From: Chthoniobacterales bacterium
GTDB taxonomy: Bacteria > Verrucomicrobiota > Verrucomicrobiia > Chthoniobacterales > UBA10450
Assembly: GCA_013697365.1 (NCBI GenBank)
Contig: JACCXA010000034.1
Span: 1 to 9,503 of the forward strand
DNA length: 9,503 bases
Reading direction: 5' to 3'
Shown: in pieces, positions 6,376 to 9,503 of the stretch
How positions within the stretch are numbered: the stretch's first letter is position 1
Layout of the letters: every line of letters begins with the position of its first letter
Made by a program: the position numbers and the translations under genes
Notes under the pieces: generated by a model
What the model was told of the DNA's origin: nothing
Databases searched by the model: none
What the model saw: the letters and a program-made list of their open reading frames with translations, nothing else

Positions 6376-8283
6376 TTAATCTACTTCGTAAGCTTCGACG
6401 AGGCCGATGCCAGTCGAAGCGTCCTTGCTCCGCACGATCATCGTGTAAACACCGGGCGAGAGGGTAATGCGGATGGCCGCTTCGGCATCCCGGGTTGGCG
6501 CGAGGCCGGTCGCGACAATATCCGCCTGGGTCTGACCCCCAGTCTTCCAGTTGTCATTCTCGGCAATCTTCGTTCCGCCCTGGTAGATCTCCAGAACCGG
6601 GTCCGCCAATGGGGTCGGCACGTTTTTGTCCGCCAGAGAAGGCCCGATGCCGCGCACGACAATTTCCTTGGTCGCATTTCCGCCCACAATGATGCCTCCG
6701 ATCAGAACTCTATCGCCGGACTGCACATGCCCGCGCGTCGAAAGATTGCGGAAGCGATTGGCAAATCCGCCGCCGGCGATGCTGACGTTGTGATGGTCGT
6801 GGTTGCGACCGTTGTGCGGCGTCCCTGCGTATGGGAACACCTTACTGAAGACGCTGTCATTTCTGCTCACGTTGTCGATGCCGGCCGCGGAGCGGATGGT
6901 CGGAGGCGTGGTGCGCAAATCGCTGATGACCGCGGTCACAGCAATATCCAAAACGTCATCGCCGAAGCGACGACCATTGGGCCAACCCCCGGACACCGTG
7001 CCGTTTCCGAATCCCGCCTGCACCGTGCTCGTCAGTGTGTCACCACCGAAAATCCCAAGACGGCTAAAGCCCGCGTCATCGGGATTTGTTCCAGAGGTGC
7101 TACCATTGCCTGCCAGACGTGCCGCCGCGGTGGAAAGATCCACCTTGATCACGTCGGGAATGAAGATCCCCACAAGGTCGGTCCGATTCTCTTCCGGCGC
7201 TGTCGTCGTCCCGCCGAAAACAAGGGCGTTGATCAACTTCGCGAGCTCAGGCGAGCGTGCGTATTTGTCGAAAAGCGCTGCGTCCGAAGTGGGCTGAGTG
7301 CGGCTGTAGAGATCCTTATCCACCAAAGCGACAAGACCTTCATTGAAGAGCGGATTGCCCTGGCGTCCGACCTGGACGAACGGGCCGGTATTGGTCGTCC
7401 CTAAAGAAGCAGGGCCGTCCGTGAGCACCCGCGTCGACATCCGGCTGGTTGTCGCGTAAACGCCGACGACTTGCTGATCGCCGCCGAGCTCGGTGAGCGG
7501 AATCTCAAGCGCCATCTCGTGGAGGTTGAAGCCGCCCTGGCTATCGAAAGTCGCTTTGCCGCTCCGGAACTTAAGCAAATCGAAGACCGCCTGGATGTCG
7601 GCATAAAACCCGTCCTCGCGCTGACCAGCGAAAGAGCGATAGGTCGCGCTGCCGGCCGTGAAAGTGGCCAAAGACTGTAAAGTGTATTTATCGAGCGCCG
7701 GTTCCGAGGAGACACCAGGCTTGGCCACGTTCTCGCCGTTGTTTCCTACGTTATAGAACGGCGTCGCGATGCCCTGGTTATTCGGAGGAACGATGCCTGT
7801 GCCGAGCTCAGTGGTCGTGCTTGTGCGACGATCCACTTTGGTAACGGTGTAACGCTGGGTTAGGTTCTGATTCGCATCGTCTACATCCTGAATCACCCCA
7901 AGGAACGCCTGCAGAATGGTATTCTGATTCTTGTAGGTCGTCGTGAACCGATACTGGTAGGAAACCGTTGCCTGTCCCGCTGCGACATCAGCACCAAGCG
8001 CGACGTGGATTTCGTAGAGGACGTTGTCGTCAAAGCGAAAGTTGTTTGGCCCCTCGCCTGGTTCTTCGAAGGGATAAACTGTCAGCGAAGTGGCTAACAC
8101 TTTCGCGCCATCGGATTCGCGGTTGTGAAGGAAGGCATACACATCCGCAGTATTTGCGGAGGGATCGAGGGTGATAAGCGGGGCGTCCATGTGACTGGAG
8201 GCGCGCGCTGGCGCAGGCAGCACGAAGGCGAGCGCCAATAGCGCTATGCCCGTAACTGCGGTGTGGCGAAGGGTTGTTTTCAT
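6376..8283 (-). CDS. exported DUF4331 protein with Verrucomicrobiota-type C-terminal module
   Basis: This 635-residue protein has a signal peptide (MKTTLRHTAV, hydrophobic core, ending APARA at residue 28), so the mature chain should start SSHMDAPLI. That is this family's form of the N-terminal signature (commonly SSHREAP-like). The DUF4331 domain covers about 29-490, with DPSANTADVYAF near the start, QGNPLFNE near 310 and GWPNGRRFGDDVLDIA near 433-449. A His-rich linker (PHNGRNHDHHN, 489-499) leads to a separate beta-rich module at 523-635 (RVLIGG, VVRGIGPSLA, AENDNW, GLVEAY), common on Verrucomicrobiota surface proteins. The ATG at 8283 is one base after the TPR stop and has no ribosome site of its own, so coupled translation is likely. 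The family has no established activity that I know of. Its position between TPR and HupE-like genes suggests an envelope partner of the permease (inference). The earlier in-frame start at 8355 would lie inside the TPR gene and is rejected. Confidence 0.92.
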   Translation of the reverse strand: MKTTLRHTAVTGIALLALAFVLPAPARASSHMDAPLITLDPSANTADVYAFLHNRESDGAKVLATSLTVYPFEEPGEGPNNFRFDDNVLYEIHVALGADVAAGQATVSYQYRFTTTYKNQNTILQAFLGVIQDVDDANQNLTQRYTVTKVDRRTSTTTELGTGIVPPNNQGIATPFYNVGNNGENVAKPGVSSEPALDKYTLQSLATFTAGSATYRSFAGQREDGFYADIQAVFDLLKFRSGKATFDSQGGFNLHEMALEIPLTELGGDQQVVGVYATTSRMSTRVLTDGPASLGTTNTGPFVQVGRQGNPLFNEGLVALVDKDLYSRTQPTSDAALFDKYARSPELAKLINALVFGGTTTAPEENRTDLVGIFIPDVIKVDLSTAAARLAGNGSTSGTNPDDAGFSRLGIFGGDTLTSTVQAGFGNGTVSGGWPNGRRFGDDVLDIAVTAVISDLRTTPPTIRSAAGIDNVSRNDSVFSKVFPYAGTPHNGRNHDHHNVSIAGGGFANRFRNLSTRGHVQSGDRVLIGGIIVGGNATKEIVVRGIGPSLADKNVPTPLADPVLEIYQGGTKIAENDNWKTGGQTQADIVATGLAPTRDAEAAIRITLSPGVYTMIVRSKDASTGIGLVEAYEVD

Positions 8284-8284
8284 T

Positions 8285-9503
8285 TCAGTGTGTGTGGTGT
8301 TTTTCTCTGTTGTTGGGTTGTTGTTGATTGAGCGAAATTTGGGAGTCGCGAGCAAGAAGCGCCGCAGAACGGCGGCTCAAATCCTGACGCTCCGAGGGGA
8401 GCAACATTTGCTCGAGGGAGCGCGCCTCTCCGAAGTATTGGAGCGCCTCGGCGCCCTCTCCGGCCGCGGCAGCGATGGCTCCCGCGTGATAGAATAGCCG
8501 GGCGTCTTTTGTGCTCTCGGCCAAGGCGAGGCCGATGCTGTCTCGCGCCTCTTGCACCCGACCATTGGCAAGCTGCGCCCATGCGACGGCATCATGGGTA
8601 AAGATATCCTGACGCGACTCGAGTTCGGTCACGGCGAGTTTTTGCGCAACCGAAGCGTCGCGGCGTTTCGTCGCGAGAAAGACCGCGAATGTTCTCGCGT
8701 CAGCCGCAGGCCCGGTGGCCGTCAGGCGTGCTTCAACCTCGTTTGCCTCCGGGTCTCGGCCAGTGGCGCGTAACGCGTCTGCGAGAGGCCAGAGATAATC
8801 AGGCAGGGGACTGATCGCAGCCGCACGTTGTAGCGGAGCTATTGCCTCCTCGTGTTTCGCCTGCCCTAGCAGGAGACGGCCGCGCATCAGAAGAGCTGGG
8901 GCGTAATCAGGTGCGAACTGCAGTGCGAGATCCGTGCTTGTCATGGCTTGCGTCAAATCGCCGTCCTGAAGTAGATAGAGGGCAAGACGCGTGTAGGCCC
9001 AGGCAGTCGGCTCGGGTTCCCGTGGGCTGCCAGCGCTGACGGCGAGCCGCGTCGCATCCAACGCGCCTTTGAGGTCGCCTTTAAGCCAGCGCATATGGGC
9101 GACCCGGCTGTAAGTTTGCAAACAGGGCTTCAAGTCTACCATTTTCTGATAAGCCTCCACCGCCTCGGAGAGCTTCCCCTGCTCCATCAAAGCATCGCCA
9201 AGCAGCGCATAATCGAAGACAAATTCCCGCCGTGCGGTCAGGCCGCGAGCGATGGCTTCTGCTTCTGCGAAACGATGTTGCGCGTCACGGATGTGTCCGA
9301 GGAGCAAAAGCGCAGCCGGGTCATCCGGCACATCGCGGGTGATGACTTTCGCCGCCTGTTCCGCGAGCGTGTAAAAGCCCGGATCGCTGCTTAAACGCGC
9401 CTTGGCCACGAATGCCCAACCGAGCCGCTCCAGAAGCGCATTCCGGTTCGTCCCCGCTTCCACCTTCGTCTGCAGCTCGCCGATCTGTCGGTCAAGCGGA
9501 GCG
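8285..9503 (-). CDS. TPR protein upstream of DUF4331 (5' end beyond window)
   Basis: The frame is open through the window edge (visible start APLDRQIGELQTKVEAG), so at least 405 residues are coded and the N-terminus is missing; the GTG at 9463 is not a real start. Helix-turn-helix repeats run through it: DYALLGDALMEQGKLSEAVEAYQKMVDLKP, then MRWLKGDLKGALDA, AYTRLALYLLQDGDLTQAMTS, LMRGRLLLGQAKHEEAIAPL, AWAQLANGRVQEARDS and FYHAGAIAAAAGEGAEALQYF, about eight TPR or TPR-like units. TPR arrays are protein-binding scaffolds. I recall TPR proteins with the pattern DPxxYxxAE...Y.RVAHMRWLKGD...HAGAIA beside DUF4331 and HupE-like genes in other phyla, which would make this a conserved trio. Whether it is exported cannot be seen. 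The last 22 residues (RDSQISLNQQQPNNREKHHTH) are low-complexity and coded by A/C-rich DNA unlike the rest. Confidence 0.88.
   Translation of the reverse strand, partial: APLDRQIGELQTKVEAGTNRNALLERLGWAFVAKARLSSDPGFYTLAEQAAKVITRDVPDDPAALLLLGHIRDAQHRFAEAEAIARGLTARREFVFDYALLGDALMEQGKLSEAVEAYQKMVDLKPCLQTYSRVAHMRWLKGDLKGALDATRLAVSAGSPREPEPTAWAYTRLALYLLQDGDLTQAMTSTDLALQFAPDYAPALLMRGRLLLGQAKHEEAIAPLQRAAAISPLPDYLWPLADALRATGRDPEANEVEARLTATGPAADARTFAVFLATKRRDASVAQKLAVTELESRQDIFTHDAVAWAQLANGRVQEARDSIGLALAESTKDARLFYHAGAIAAAAGEGAEALQYFGEARSLEQMLLPSERQDLSRRSAALLARDSQISLNQQQPNNREKHHTH

Noticed and set aside
6727..7404. 225-residue rightward open frame
   Set aside because: It is antisense to the DUF4331 gene and lacks any signal or domain pattern.
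9461..9463. GTG as the start of the TPR gene
   Set aside because: The frame stays open with TPR-protein-like residues to the window edge, so the true start lies outside.
1..9503. tRNA/rRNA genes, CRISPR array, transposase, phage or restriction genes
   Set aside because: I looked for cloverleaf patterns, spaced direct repeats and the usual protein motifs on both strands and found none.

Overview
The window looks like chromosomal DNA from a soil-type Verrucomicrobiota, most likely Spartobacteria/Chthoniobacterales. This rests on the GC-rich coding style, the many Sec-exported proteins, and the C-terminal module of the DUF4331 protein (VLIGG...VVRGIGPSLA...NDNW...VEAY), which I know chiefly from Verrucomicrobiota surface proteins. 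No rRNA, tRNA, CRISPR array, transposase or phage gene was seen. The taxonomic call is inference.

Layout. Bases 1-75 may hold the last 24 codons of a rightward gene. A leftward gene at 202-633 encodes a small exported SnoaL/DUF4440-like (NTF2-fold) protein with a plausible promoter at 662-690. Bases 634-1236 are poor in genes: they hold one doubtful small membrane-protein ORF (852-1085), possibly frame-broken, and a cluster of short inverted repeats (1135-1214). An exported zinc N-acetylmuramoyl-L-alanine amidase (1237-2688, leftward) is divergent from an exported M13 (neprilysin/PepO-type) zinc metallopeptidase (2917-5100, rightward). A good intrinsic terminator (5124-5166) follows the peptidase and separates it from the convergent right-hand operon.

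The right half, 5183-9503, is a leftward operon read in the order TPR protein (5' end outside the window), DUF4331 protein, then HupE/UreJ-type membrane protein. The TPR stop and DUF4331 start are one base apart. A 13-bp perfect hairpin with a short T-rich tail sits between DUF4331 and hupE. The hupE-like gene is split into two reading frames. Its second frame contains the family core (GYDHLLF, VAHSFTL, HGLGFAG) and joins the first at a four-base T run, 5743-5746.

The most interesting possibility is that TPR, DUF4331 and HupE form an envelope system that handles a transition metal. HupE/UreJ relatives are predicted Ni/Co (or other metal) permeases. The predicted mature DUF4331 protein would start Ser-Ser-His, the pattern of an amino-terminal Cu(II)/Ni(II) (ATCUN) site. 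The predicted mature HupE-like protein would start with His. These are hypotheses from sequence reading, not demonstrated functions.
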